Positions 25,201 to 39,000 of a DNA stretch of 64,000 bases are shown in pieces. The stretch covers positions 186,001 through 250,000 of the forward strand of contig JAMZAV010000810.1 of assembly GCA_024449915.1 (NCBI GenBank), given 5' to 3'. Every line of letters begins with the position of its first letter. Position 1 is the stretch's first letter. The notes beneath the pieces are model-generated. The model saw nothing but the letters and a program-made list of their open reading frames with translations. It searched no databases and was not told where the DNA came from. Both the position numbers and the translations under genes were made by a program. The DNA is from Sweltsa coloradensis. Taxonomy: Eukaryota; Arthropoda; Insecta; Plecoptera; Chloroperlidae.

Positions 25201-28200
25201 AAGTCATTACCCCCATCCTGCAACGAGGAACACTTAAGGCAATGGGAATTAGCGCACCAAATAGTCACCAGCTCGCGCAAAAAACCTAACCTCAATCTAA
25301 GATAGGCCTAGGCCCTCCCTCTTAGACCACCTGACTCCTCCCACATGTTGCACCGCCACCTTCACCCACCCTCACCCCCAACAGCGCCTTGTAATATATT
25401 GTAAATATTTTTAAATTTATTTTCTTCTCTAACGGTCGGTGACCAAGGCCGCGTTGGCCGAAACGTACGACATTGTGTATCTTGTAAATATTTATGTTAA
25501 CCAGCCAGTTTCACGCAGCTGCCCATCTCATTTAAGGTAAGCTGTTGGTCTCCTTTCTTCTTTCCCAAACCACAAACACTTACCAAAGTTACTGTTTGTT
25601 TCCCGTTTGATTTGGGGGTGGATGGGCTAGTAGGCAAGCTCTGGATACGTAATCTACCACCAGAGGTCTCCAGCTTGTGTGTAGTTCTAGACTTGGTTGG
25701 CTGATTCTGTCGAATGCACAGAGCATTGCTGCTGCTTCTTTAATTTTGTGCGTTCTGGGGTTGTTGTCTTTAAATAAAATTTTGGATTCGTCCAATTTTA
25801 TTGGTTGGTTGCATTCATACTTATGGTCTTTGAGTCGCGAGCGAATTGTTCCTTTTTCTACTGCTTTAATAAACATAAAAAAGCAGTAGAAAAAGGAAGT
25901 TTAGAGTTTAAAGAAACACTCAATATACAAAAACATTATGTTATCCCATTTAAATAGGTAAATGATAATTATTTAATATCTATTTATGTAATTATGAATT
26001 TAGAAAATTAACTTGTGTGCTCAAGTTCATTTAAGTGGTGGGATTCCGTACAAAAAATTGCTTTTCCAGTTGAAACAAAAAGCCAAATTCTACAATAATT
26101 GAGTAGATTAGGGAGATTCAATTAATTTTTAGGTTTTTTACACCAGAAAGAAGACATTATTGATGAGCATAGCAAGCAATTCGAAGATTCCATTCCACTA
26201 CACTGGAGAAAAAAATCAGGAATGTTTTTTCTTGTTTTTTCTTCTTTTTCTGTTTGTATTTTTGTGTATTTGTTAACACGATTCCGGCTAAACCGATACA
26301 CCAATTGCAATGAAATTTTCTGGAGGCCTTCAAAATCTCTGAACTTAGAACTGCCACGTTTTTGGGCGCAATTATTTCTCATGAAAATCACAATTTTACT
26401 ATTTTTTCCGTTTTTAGAAAACTTTCTTCGACTTATTAACACCTACATACATCCGATTGTTATGATTTTTTCACAGAACCCTAATTTTATGAATTGATAT
26501 ATTCGTGGGAAATTTGAGCACAATCAAAAAATTATTTCTTATGAAAATCGCAATTTTACACTTTAAAAAAAAAAATTCGACTTAGGCCTATAACACCTTC
26601 ATGCTTTATCCGACTGTAATGATTTTTTCACAGAACAACAGAAAATCTGTATAACACATGGCAGCTCAATGCACCAATTACGCTCATCTAACAACGCGCC
26701 TGAAAAAGTGTATGCGAAGCTTCCTAGTTAATTTATTATACATTTGAAAAGTTCATTATCTTTCGGTCTTTTCCTTATGAATAGTTTGTGCCTTCTTAGG
26801 TACTATAAAATGTACTAGAAGTTCTTTAATGCAGTAGTAATTGCTTCAATAATGAAGCTTCAATGCTAGCAAGTTGATCTATTATCTATATCTATTAAAT
26901 TATCCATGACACAGCTTGGCAGTAAAATGCTGCAGTAAACACTAAACAGACTCTAGCATTCAATCAATAACAAATGTTACACAGCAATGCTCCCACAAAT
27001 AGGTAATAATTACAACGCCAAGAAGCCAGTGGCGAAGCGTCGGGTTAGGCATTTAGACAGTGTCTACTCTACTAAAACAATAATAATAATAAAAATAATA
27101 TTCTAAACACGGTTTTACTTGTGGGAAATGGTTTCAAACGTATGCGGGCAAAGCAACGAATGAACGCGTCTATTTCCATGCCTGTGCGCAAGCTCTTGAG
27201 ACAACTAGGATTCTATCTCTGAGCCTTCCCCTATTAGTATTACACCTAAACTCTATGGTGCAGGCTTGTCCACTCACCTCCACCCTATACCCTATAAAAT
27301 ATTCACACTTTGCCACTGTAAGAAGCCACATATTAGGGGCAGGACTTCGAAAAGGATTTTTATTCAAATGTTCTTCAGTGACAAGAAAATATAACATTCA
27401 ATGTTACCTCGAAAAAGTCCACTGCGACCATTGGTAGTCGCTAAATTAACTGGATCTTGAGCAAATAGGCCAACTGCAATCACTCCCCACATTCCACACA
27501 TGCCTAGAACACAAAGAAACATATTACAGTCAAACCCGTCAAAAACGTTACTTATCATTACATTTTCCTGCTGGTGACGTCCAAAATTATAGAACCCGAA
27601 AATACATCCATAAGTGTAAAGTTAAAATTACCCGCGCAAAACGTTCCTGTACGATACGTTTTCGCCAATAGCGATAATAACCGCCGATTTAATGTCTTGC
27701 TAGCCCGTGAGATACGTTTCCACCAATTTCTGCCATGCGAGAATTTATCCAAATGACAAATGTATAGTTTTCGCTTTTTATGAACACCAACCGACAAACG
27801 AAGCACTATTTCCTGCCAGACAACACGTCATTGACAGCGAGCGCGTACTTTTGTCAGCTGTATTCCCCGCCCCGCCCGCCGGCAGCTGCCAACGAAACCG
27901 GTTCCCCCCACCCACGCCGCTTATGATCGCAAAGACTCTACTAGTCTCTCTCTCTCTTTCTCTCTCTCTCAGCCGGCTGGCTCACTCCACCACGCACTTC
28001 ACTGCACATTCTCAATATTTTGCACTCTCTTAGTGCCGTGTTATGCGCGATAATTATTGCAAGATCATTGTTTTTAATTGATGATGCTGTCTATACAACA
28101 CTTATTTAATTAAGACGCGAGTGATATATGAGTTGAGTTGTCGTGTCTTGTTCTTGGATATATAACGCCGCCCCTACCCGCTAGCCGTGTTGCAACATTT

Positions 28201-29992
28201 GAAACTGAGTTGATCTCGACCTTGGAGACCCCAACCTTTCCCTGGGGATGTCAAGGATGCAGTTCAGTCGTCCGTGCAAGGTGCAAGTGCTCTCGTCGAT
28301 GTGAGTGCGTGCTCGAGACCCCGCCTACGCATGTCTGGTGACTGTTGTGATCCACAGGACGCCCATTGCACTGTAAGGTTCACGCGGAAGGTCCCCTCGC
28401 TGATTTTAATCATTACTTTTGTTACGTTTTCCCGTCAAATACGTTCAAAATGTGAGCCTACTTCGAAAACGTATTAGGCGGGTTTAACTGTAGTTAAAAA
28501 ATAATTAAACTTAACACTGCTCTTAGATACTTTGAAATTTTTACATGTAGCATACTGGCTAACAATATGACTAGTCAAAGAAAAAGAAACCTTTTGAAAT
28601 AAGTGACAATATTAAATTTAAATTATTTTTGTTAACTGTATAGTATTGGTATTAATAAATTAATGACTATCTACTTCCAATTCTAGAATCAATATTGGAC
28701 GATCATGCACATGCCATTTTGAGTTACATACCTAGATATCCAAAGTATTCCCGAAAAAAATAACACCCAACATATTTGATTATGATTTTTCAAAATAATG
28801 TACAGATAAGCTTACTGACCATGCACAGAAGAAGCGCCGACGGGGTCATCGATGCCAAACTTGTCAAACACTGGCATCGAGAAACAGGCAACCATCCCTC
28901 CAATGATGCCAATAACAACTGCCTCGGGTGCTCTGTATAGGAAGCATCCAGCTGGAAACAATTATTTTTAATCAATATAGGTAAATGGAAATATATTGAA
29001 ATATAGTTTCATAAGCATTAAACAATAGAACGTGATACTTGCAGTAGAAAAACTGGCCTAATCTTAGATTTTAAAATAAAAATAATTATAATATATTCAC
29101 CAGGCAGTTCGTTGTATAGTATTGTATTTTATTTGCAGCTGTTGAATTACATTTGATGTCGTAAAAAGTGCGAGCATCATTTCATATTATAAGCATTGTA
29201 CTTAAAACATTTGAATTTTATTCACTAGCTTGCAGATAAATGGAGGTTCAACGGAATGATTGCAAAGTTTACAGATTATGTATGGTTATGATCATGATCA
29301 TGATTTTGATGATCTAGTACATGCCAAGTAACATTGCACTACAAGTGATGCTAGCCAGAAATACGATCTTTAAAATTTCTGAAACATTAGGAACTTAATT
29401 TTGGATTTCCGATCTAAATGTTTCATGCTTTAGGAAAACGCTTAAGTCCCGTCGCGTTGTTGAGCGAGCACCAAGACATGCAACACGACCCGAGTACGAC
29501 ATTCCCATAATTTTACATACCAATAAGTCTTTAAGATCTTGACCGATTTAGCTGAAAATTTGTAAAATAGGAGAGAATGTTGTACTTATTGACCCTGCAA
29601 AATTTCATAACAATCGGAACATTTTTATTTTTTTATTTTGTTATTTTATTTTTTATTTATTATAACCAACAATTGGATTTTGTTCAAAAACTATACAGCA
29701 ACCCGCATAGGTGGTATGTACATGTGTGCAAAATTTCAGGTCGACCAGAGAAACGGTGCGACCTGTATCGAAGCAGTAGCAGAAAAAAATAAAAAAATAA
29801 AAAAAAACAGACATTCGAGCCATAAGAGTCAAGAGGAGACGCTCGCTACGCTCGTTCAATTAATTAATAATCCATTTACTTATTGATGCTATCGAGAGTC
29901 GAGACATTGATTGAAAAGAAAAAAAAAAAAACAATTAATAAGTTCTCATACATACAGGACTTCTGCATTTAAATCAGATAATTATATATATA

Positions 29993-30023
<31 letters not shown>

Positions 30024-33000
30024 ATTGTATTTAGAGTCTACCTTCTCAGTTATATAACTGATTTTCAGTGGGGGACAGTAAATCAAAGCGACTAAGCCAA
30101 CCCTGTAGGCCCCGACGCAATCGACGAGTGAGCGATAACTTTAATAGTCAACCTTGCCCCTCCACCAAAACCAGAAAAATAATTATAATTTTTTTTGCAA
30201 AAGTTGCAATTTTAAAATGTTGATTTTCCTATGCAAAATTACATAATTTGACGGAAAAAAAAGGACCTATATTAGCCATTATGGAACATTTTGCAAATTT
30301 CATAACACCATATTTTTATTATCTCTAATCATGGCATTTGCAATCCATGCAATAGTAAAACCCCAATGTATTAGTATTTTCACATTACTGGTAGGAAAAA
30401 AGTTACAAGGTAAAACTATCCAGTGCCATATTAAATACTGTTGTAATAACTGTAGATTCTTAATACAAGAACACATTAATCACAGTTATTGGATGAGCAT
30501 AGCGAGCGAAGCGAAGATTCCATTTCACTACACTGGAGAAAAAAATCCGGAATGTTTTTCTTTTTTTCTTTCTTTCTTTTTGTATTTTTGTCTGTCTGTT
30601 AACACGATTCCGGCTAAACCGATACTCCGATTGCGATGAAATTTTGTGGAGGCCTTCGAAATCTCTGAACTAAGAACTGCCACGTTTTTGAGCGCAATCG
30701 AAAAATTATTTCTCATGAAAATCGCAATTTTACGATTTTTTTTCGATTTTTAAAACATTTCTTCGACTTATAACACCTACATGCTTTATCCGATTGTAAT
30801 GATTTTTTCACAGAACCTTAATTTTATGAATTAATATATTCGTGTAAAATTTGTGCGTAATCGAATAATTATTTCTTATGAAAATTTCAATACTATTACG
30901 ATTTTTTCCTTTTTTAAAATTACGATTAATTATAAAAAAATAAGTTAATTTTTTATTTAATTTGATTTAATTTAAAAAAAATTTCAACAAAGTTCTGATT
31001 TTTTCACAGAACAACAGAAAATCCGCAAAACACATGGCAGCTCAATTCACCAATTACGCTCATCCAACAACGCGGCGGGACTTAAGTGTTATCCTAGTAG
31101 ATAACAACAAAAAGAAGTTTTACTGTAGTTTAAATGTCTAGCATTTTGTATAATTCAAAACTGCCTGGATCCGCACCTCTACCAACAAGAGTGTAAATCC
31201 TGGACCAGTCCCCCCCCCCCCCCCCCCCCAGGAATATAGTTACTTTCACAAAAATCTAGTACTGACTATCTGGACTGGACCATAATAGTAAATACCCTAA
31301 CTGACCCAAAATTTTGGGTACCCGCACACCACTAATTAAAATCATTGACATTTTTGTTTAAACTAGAATTAGAGAGAAAGGAGGAATCTTACCTGTGATC
31401 GACACCAGCGACCCCAACACTCCATTGATCATGTCGATGATGTCGACACGGCCATTGTGCCGTGTCATGGAATACACCAGTCCCGTTATCGCACCACCGA
31501 ATGAGGCCAACATCGTCAGCACAGCCGCACGGGCAGAGTACTCCCATTTCAGACCGCTCACTCCAGTACGTGCTGAAAGACAGCAACCAGGAGGTGTGAG
31601 TTCAACAGTTTACTTACATAGTTGAGATTAGGGATGCACACGATAATCGATATTATCAATCAATAATCAATAATGGATATTATTTCGATAATCGATAACC
31701 AAAATTCATTATCGATTATCGAAATATCAAATAATTCATCAATAATGGCACGGACAAATCTCTGAAGACGGAGATTATCTCACGTTGTGCCATGTGCACT
31801 GGCTGGGCTGGGTGTCACACTCGAGATTTATGTTTGGAATTGACCTTTATCAGTCGATAACGGAAGCCAAACACATGACATCAAGACAGCTAGGCAGTAA
31901 ATGGAACGTGATTGTTTTGTTTTGACTTACACTTGCCACACTTAAGGTTCCACTTATAGGTCGGTACAGGCTTTGTTCGTGATATCGATATTATTGATTC
32001 GATACTGACATTAACATTTTGATAATCGATAATAAAAAAAGTATCAATGTGCATCCCTAGTTGAGATCACTATCAAAGGTGTTTCTGTTTATTTATATTG
32101 TCATTTACTAGGAAAACGCTCAAGTCCCGCCGCGTTGTTGGATGAGCGTAATTGGTGCATTGAGCTGCCATTTGTTATGCGTATTTTCTGTTGTTCTTTG
32201 AAAAAATCATTACTAAGTTGAAGATTTTTTTAAATTAAATAAAAAATTAACTTTAATTTTTAATTTTTTTTGAATTAATCGTAATTGTTAAAAAAAGAAA
32301 AAAAAGAAAATTGCGATTTTTATAAGAAATGATTTCTCGATTGCGCTCAAATTTAACACGGATATATTAATTCATTGAATTAAGGTTCTGTGAAAAAATC
32401 ATTACAATCGGATAAAGCATGTAGGTGTTATAAGTCAAAGAATTGTTTGAAAAAAGAAAAGAAAAAACGTAAAATATTGATTTTTATGAGAAATATTTTT
32501 TTCAATTGCGCTCAAATCTCACACGAATATCTTAATTCATGAAATAAAGGTTCTGTGAAAAAATCATTAAAATAGGATAAAGCATGTAGGTGTTATAAGT
32601 CGAAGAATTTTTTTAAAAATCGGAAAAAATCGTAAAATTGCGATTTTCATGAGAAATACTTTTCCGATTGCGCTCAAAAACGTGGCAGTTCTAAGTTCAG
32701 AGATTTCGAAGGCCTCCAGAAAATTTCATCACAATTGGAGTATCGGTTTAGCCGGAATCGTGTGGACAAACAGACAAAAATACAAAATAAAGAAAAAAAA
32801 AGAAAAAAAAGATTCCGGATTTTTTTCTCCAGTGTAGTGAAATGGAATCTTCGCTTCGCTCGCTACGCTCATCCAATTAAGTGCTTTCAGACGGTTAAGA
32901 CGGTTAGATGAGCTAGGACAATCTGGCTTTGGCGCAGAATGCAGAGATTTAGTGTGGTTAACTTGAAAACTTCATAGTTTGTCCTATCTATCGGGCTATG

Positions 33001-36000
33001 GTTTGCATCAAAATGTTAGGTAAGAAGGTTTGTATGGTGAGTATGGTGTGTGTATAGTAACAGGCCGTAAATATGCCACCAAACAGGTAATTTGTAGTAA
33101 TTTCCCAATCTTGTGTAGTACGAGACAATTATTGGAAATGTTGAAATGTGCTCTAAATACGCCACGCGCTCATCCTTTGAAAAAGTGTTCCAGAGTGCAT
33201 GTGAATTAGCTGGATTTTCCAATCACGTGAATTTTTAAATGGGCATTTAACATTTAAAAAAAGTTGGCCCGAGTTCATCTAACCGTCTTAAAAAGTTAGG
33301 ATGTCTGCCCAAGAAGCGAAACTCGGCTTCAATTCACCTTCCAGGTTCAATTTTACATTTCTAGTTTCACACCATACGACACAAATCTCGTTTCATAGTT
33401 GTTAATTTCAATAAAAAATCTGTCTATCACATAATAGTTCCACTAAGAGTGTATTGACTCCAAGTTGATTTTTTATTCTAAATTTTTTTAAAGTGCCATT
33501 TCAACTCTGTTTCACTTTTGAATGAATGATGAATATGAATGAATGAATATAATGTTTTTAAGCATAAGCCCGCTTTGAGGACATACTTATTGATTCATAG
33601 CAGTTGTCCTTGTCGTAAGAGTTTGCCCCGAAACACCCCAGTCGGGGCAAACTTTTACGACAACTGCTATGAATCAATAATAATAATATAATAATAATAA
33701 TAATAATAAATGGTTTATTGTCATAGTATCTACATTTTGTGAGAGCCATTTTCAGATGTACAGACAAAATACAGAAAATATAGAGAACAGTAAAACTTAT
33801 AGTTATAAATTATTATATAAATAAATAGACAAGAAATATGCATGAATTACAGTTTCATAATCTTGAGTCTAAACTAAACTTAATTATACTAGGTTATCAA
33901 CTAAATACTCGTTTATGGAGTAATATGCTTTTGCGATAAGGAACTTTTTTTACAGAGTATTTAAAACAGTCTAATGAGCCTATGTTTTTTAGTTCAGTCG
34001 GTAGTTTATTAAACAATTTTATGTGTGTGTAATCCGAGTTTGTTTGAGTTGAAGATTTTGAAAAATAGTTGTACATGTATGTTGTTTTTTAGAAGTGTGT
34101 CGTGGGTGTGGATATTTTTATTTTTTGGAAGTGATTTTACTGTTTTTTAACTTTTAGGATTGCCTGTAGAATGAACAGACTATAGAGTGTTAAGAGGGTA
34201 TCTGAGCTTGGCCCAACTCAAATGCGTGCAAACAGGTGTTGATGATTTCTGCTGAACGGTTGGTAATATCATTACCAAATTTTGAATGGATGTTAGTAAA
34301 GTACTTTTATATTGATATCCGGAATTAGTTGCACAGAAATAAGCCTAAACGAACCAATGCGAGACATAAGTCCAAAACGCGAAAAGATGGGAAATCCAAA
34401 ACATGGATTACAACTCTGGAAATTCCCACCAAACCGTTTATCTTACAACAAAACCAAATTAACCTCGCGTTCACATTGATTTAAACGTTGTTATCCATAA
34501 TGCAAATTTGAGTTAAAAAAATCTGTACACTTGGAATAAATTCCCAGAAGTTAACCAAAATGTCACTAAATTTTAATTCAAAATCAATAAATTAATTTAG
34601 GAATACGCATAATGGATAACATAGATTTATTCTTTAAAAACGTTAGTGTGAAATTTGATAATTGTGGTATAACCCGTTTACCCGGAAAAAAACCACCAGA
34701 AAGATGAGCGCTTAAACTCGCCTCCGTTCTAGCCTCAGCATACCCTCTTAAGATATTTAATTTAATGAAGAGAGGTTACAGTGTGATCTTCGAGACTGTA
34801 AGCATGACCGGATTACCTTCTTTTGAATTATAAAAACCTTCTTGGTACTTGGAGAGCAACCCCAGAATTCAATTCCATACCTTATGTGTGCCTCAAAGTT
34901 AGAGAAATATACTATTTGGCTGTTTTTGATTTGTTTATACATTATAAAAAAAATACTTTAATAAATAAACAAGCAAATATTTTTGTTTTTGTGTTAGGAT
35001 GTCCTCTGTAAGATTCACACCAGCTTTACCCAGTACAATTTTCTTCAGGTGACTAGGTTATTGGAGAATTAGGTAATTGTGAAGGGAGTGTCCAAGGGCT
35101 GTTAGAGGACTCAATAGCTTACATTCACATTAATGACTGAAGTAAACCTCGGAAGTAACTTTCAGTCAGGATTGCAGGTAGCAGGATAAAAAGTAAAAAG
35201 TAAAAACCCATGACCTACCAAATCAGTATCAAACACTTAGCACGACCTATCTCTGTGTATGTCTCTTCCATATCCTTAACTTCATATTGTTAAAGGTTTC
35301 AAAATATTCTGCTCAAATATTTTCAACCTATTTGTACTGCAAACATATTGTATTCTCTATTTGCTTTTAAATAGAGTATACAATTTCTTATCACTTCATA
35401 AAAAAGCGGTCTTCTAAAAAAAAAAATATAAACATAACATGTATAACAATTGTGCAACAATACAATATGATTATTATATACAACCACTGCCTCCTAGAAG
35501 CTCGTCGTGTATCCTCGTTGTATACAACTTTTTAATGATATTATGATTTATGACCACTAGATATAAAATATCAAAACAAAAATGTTTCATAATCATTATT
35601 CAAACAAAATTTTTGCTCTATTGTTATTGGTATATTTTTAGATCGAATAAACAAAATTGTACAATTGACAGTCAACAATGAACATTTTATAGATTTCACA
35701 GAACTGCTCCATTATTTACTATTTTAATGAGAAAATACAAAAGCCTATGTTACACATAGGATAGCAGGCCAATTCCAAATTACTCCCTTGATTATGTAGA
35801 TCCATACTATTCATGGTTGAGGTGGGTTGAAAGTTTCCGAAAACATCTTCAATTATTCACTCCCGAGACAAGCTCCTACCAAGGCCTAGCTCAACAGGAA
35901 ACATTGATTTATCTAAGTTTGAATCCTGATGAGGACGCCTTCAAAGTCTGACCAATGAACGCTCTGTGCGTTTGATATCTCATGCTGAGTCACCTAGGAA

Positions 36001-39000
36001 AAGCAACGTTTAGTCAGCCTTATTGCATTAATAAGTACTGTGACTATTAAACATCGTGTTTCTTATGCGGGGTTAGGACTTGCAATGGATTACTCAGAGT
36101 TAAACCAAGGACGAGTTCAGTTATTCACCTTTGAGCCTTGGAAAAACTTTAAAGCATTTTGTGTGCACGTGCTTCGCTTGTCAGTACCGTACTTTTATTT
36201 TTGTAGCGAGTGGACAAAGGATATTTCATTTTCTGAATAATAATTGTTTGTGGTCTTTCTCACAAATGTTTGAAGCTCACAACACTACCTGTTGATTAGA
36301 TATTCATCAACATCGTCATCATTATCCATTGCCATTTCCATTTTCTGGCAGGGTCAGCTTAGGATTTGCAACCAATTTTTCCACTTCGTTCTATCCTCCC
36401 ACAGTCATTCCAATTATGTTCCATCTCTTCCTTGGCCTGCCTAGTCTTCTTGTTCATTCTTCAATCCTTTCTTTCATAAATTCTCTTGGGCATTCTATCT
36501 TCCACCATTTGTTTCATATAATATGTCCATACCATCTCAACCGTATCCTTCCTATCGTGTCACTTAACTTCTCTACACCCACCTACCCAAATCATATATA
36601 ATATAGATAAGATTTGTGACTCATGCCAAAACATTAAAAGAAAAAACTGAATTGAAGCAGCTTTGTAGCAAAAAAAAAAGCGTTAAACTACTTAAAATGT
36701 TTAATTTATCAACAATCAAGCAACTTCCCAGTGGATATCATAAAGTACAGTTTTGTACTCTATTAGGCCTACAATAAGTCAATAACAAAGAAAGTATTTT
36801 GATCAACACATCAAGAAATAAGCAGAAAATATAAACTGCAAGTTTTAAAACGTTAAAAAAGTAAAAATTATTGGTCTCGATCCGCATCCGCTTCTGGCCT
36901 AGTACAAGACTGGTATATAAACGCACAGATCAGCGCCAATAACTTTTCATGAAAAGTTATTATGCAATAACTTATCGCGCAAGAAGTTATCACTTTCGAC
37001 AATAGGGGGGGGGGGGGGGGGGGGCAGACACCAATCAGATGCTAAAAACTTGTAATAGTAAACACGACAACAATCCAAATTGCTTTCTTTTGGTTTTCTT
37101 TTCAATCTTTTCTTTCTTTCTTGTCTTCTTTTCTTTTCACCCATATAGATTTTCAATAAACCTAGTTAATAAAATCCACATCGGTGAATGCAGTAACAAG
37201 GTAGTGTGTACTCTATCAATTTCTACTGTACTGTACATAGTAAATTACCTTCCAGAATTAAAAGCCATCCAGCCCCACCAGAGCACAAACAGACCAAGCA
37301 CAGCGTTGACAGGACTGCCCAGAGGTAGAGCATCTGTTCCCTTGTCGTATCGTCCCAGTCGAGGACCCAGCATAATAGCAGATGCCAGAGCTAAAACATG
37401 GAACATTCACGGTTTGTATTTATATAGTAAAACCCTCGGGAACAAGAATCTGAAGAGCTTGATAAGTCAAGTACATTATTATGTTACAAAGAAGTTAAAA
37501 TAAAACTGGTTTGAAACTAAATAAACTAAATTCTCCTAAGACTACACTTGGTAAGGGATACATTGGAGAGTGGGGTTTGGAGCCAGGTAAAAGTTTGCAA
37601 GTAACATTTTAGATAAAATCAGGCCACTACTACAGTAATGAATATTTAGCATATTATATTTATTATGTTTCACGTTGATATTGAGAAATACGAGCAATAC
37701 TGGAGAACAAGAGAGTTGGCAACAGAGAACGAGGCAATGGCTAACAGAATGAAGAAGGAGAAAAGAGAATCACATTTATACTGGTTCACTAGATCTTGGA
37801 CAAAAATAATATAGGCCTACATTATAATACTTCGTAGACGCCCGAACTCAGTGTATTTTGAGACATACAAAAAGTTAGGTCTCTATTTGAAAAACACTGC
37901 TGCCGAATCCGCCATGTTACAGCAGAGACTGGACCTTTGTGTGTGGAGAAACAGAGCGATATTATCATATTATCACATTATCACAACTTCGTTGGTTGGA
38001 CGCATAAGATTTCTTAAGCCTTTGGCTAGAAACACACATACATTGGCTGAGCTGGCCTGATTCTAGCTGACGGGGGATTCAATCCAAATAACTTGGCGTC
38101 ATAACTATATCAAGCAGTCATTATACTTAAGCCTCGTTTTCATGTGACCATTTAGCTGTGACATGACGGAAGTAATAAGTAATAACTAATAATTTATCAA
38201 TCACAAGAGTGGCCCGACGGGCTCAGTCTCGCAATCGATATTTAACATGTTAGTAAAACTTTCGTCACGACGCGTCTGATGGACTCACAAAAACGAGGCT
38301 TCATAATACTCTACAACATGATAACCGCAAACAACCGCTAACAGACACCTGTTTTGGTGGGTACGAGCAGATATTGTCGGTTGTGCAGTGCACAGAGTTA
38401 CGGTTCTCTACAAAGTAGGGATGCACATCGATACATTTTTCATTATCGATAATCAAAATGGTAATGTCATTATCGAATCGATATCACCAACAAAGCCTGT
38501 TCCGATCTGTAAGTGGAACCTTAAGTGTGGCAAGTGTAAGTCAAAACAATGTAATCGCGTTCCGTTTGCTGCCTCGCTGTCTTCAATGTCATGTGTTTGG
38601 CTTCCGTTATCGACTGATAGAGGTCAATTCCAAACATAAATCTCGAGTGTGACACCATCAGCCCAGCCAGTGCACATGGCACAACGTGAGATAACCACAG
38701 TTTTTTTAGTTTGGTTCGTGCCACGAGACTAATTATTTAATATTTCGATAATCGATAATGAATTTTAGTTAGCGATTATTGAAATTATATCGATTATTGA
38801 TTATCGATCGATAATATCGATGATCGTGTGCATCCCTACTACTAGGCCGCTTCGCGAACGCTTTTTTTAGTCGCGTGGATGGATGAACTTTTTTGTAAGT
38901 TTTTAGTTTGCGTAGAACCACTTTTCCTTTGCAAGTGCTTTTTGAATGCATTGTACGTGATTGTTGTCAAGTTTCTATTGTTACTTGTTAATTGTTATTA

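Larger units (their letters stand above)
21016..27407. other. AMT intron 7
   Basis: Largest AMT intron. Carries the hAT-like element 21483-22568, a pogo-like left end at 22992 (CAGTCAAACCTC), a poly-G run, two Penelope-like fragments and Helentron-like copy 2. Confidence 0.6.
28952..31392. other. AMT intron 5
   Basis: Contains an element with Helentron-like ends but a different interior (29429-29859), a truncated SINE (29995-30138), Helentron-like copy 3 and a poly-C run. Confidence 0.6.
31573..37248. other. AMT intron 4
   Basis: About 5.7 kb with a hAT-like MITE, Helentron-like copy 4, a foldback at 33589-33678, LINE remnants (33680-34950 and 36310-36600) and a poly-G run. No exon seen. 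Confidence 0.6.

Noticed and set aside
33683..33711. Possible CRISPR-like or satellite array
   Set aside because: Plain (AAT)n microsatellite at a LINE tail; no spacer structure anywhere in the window.
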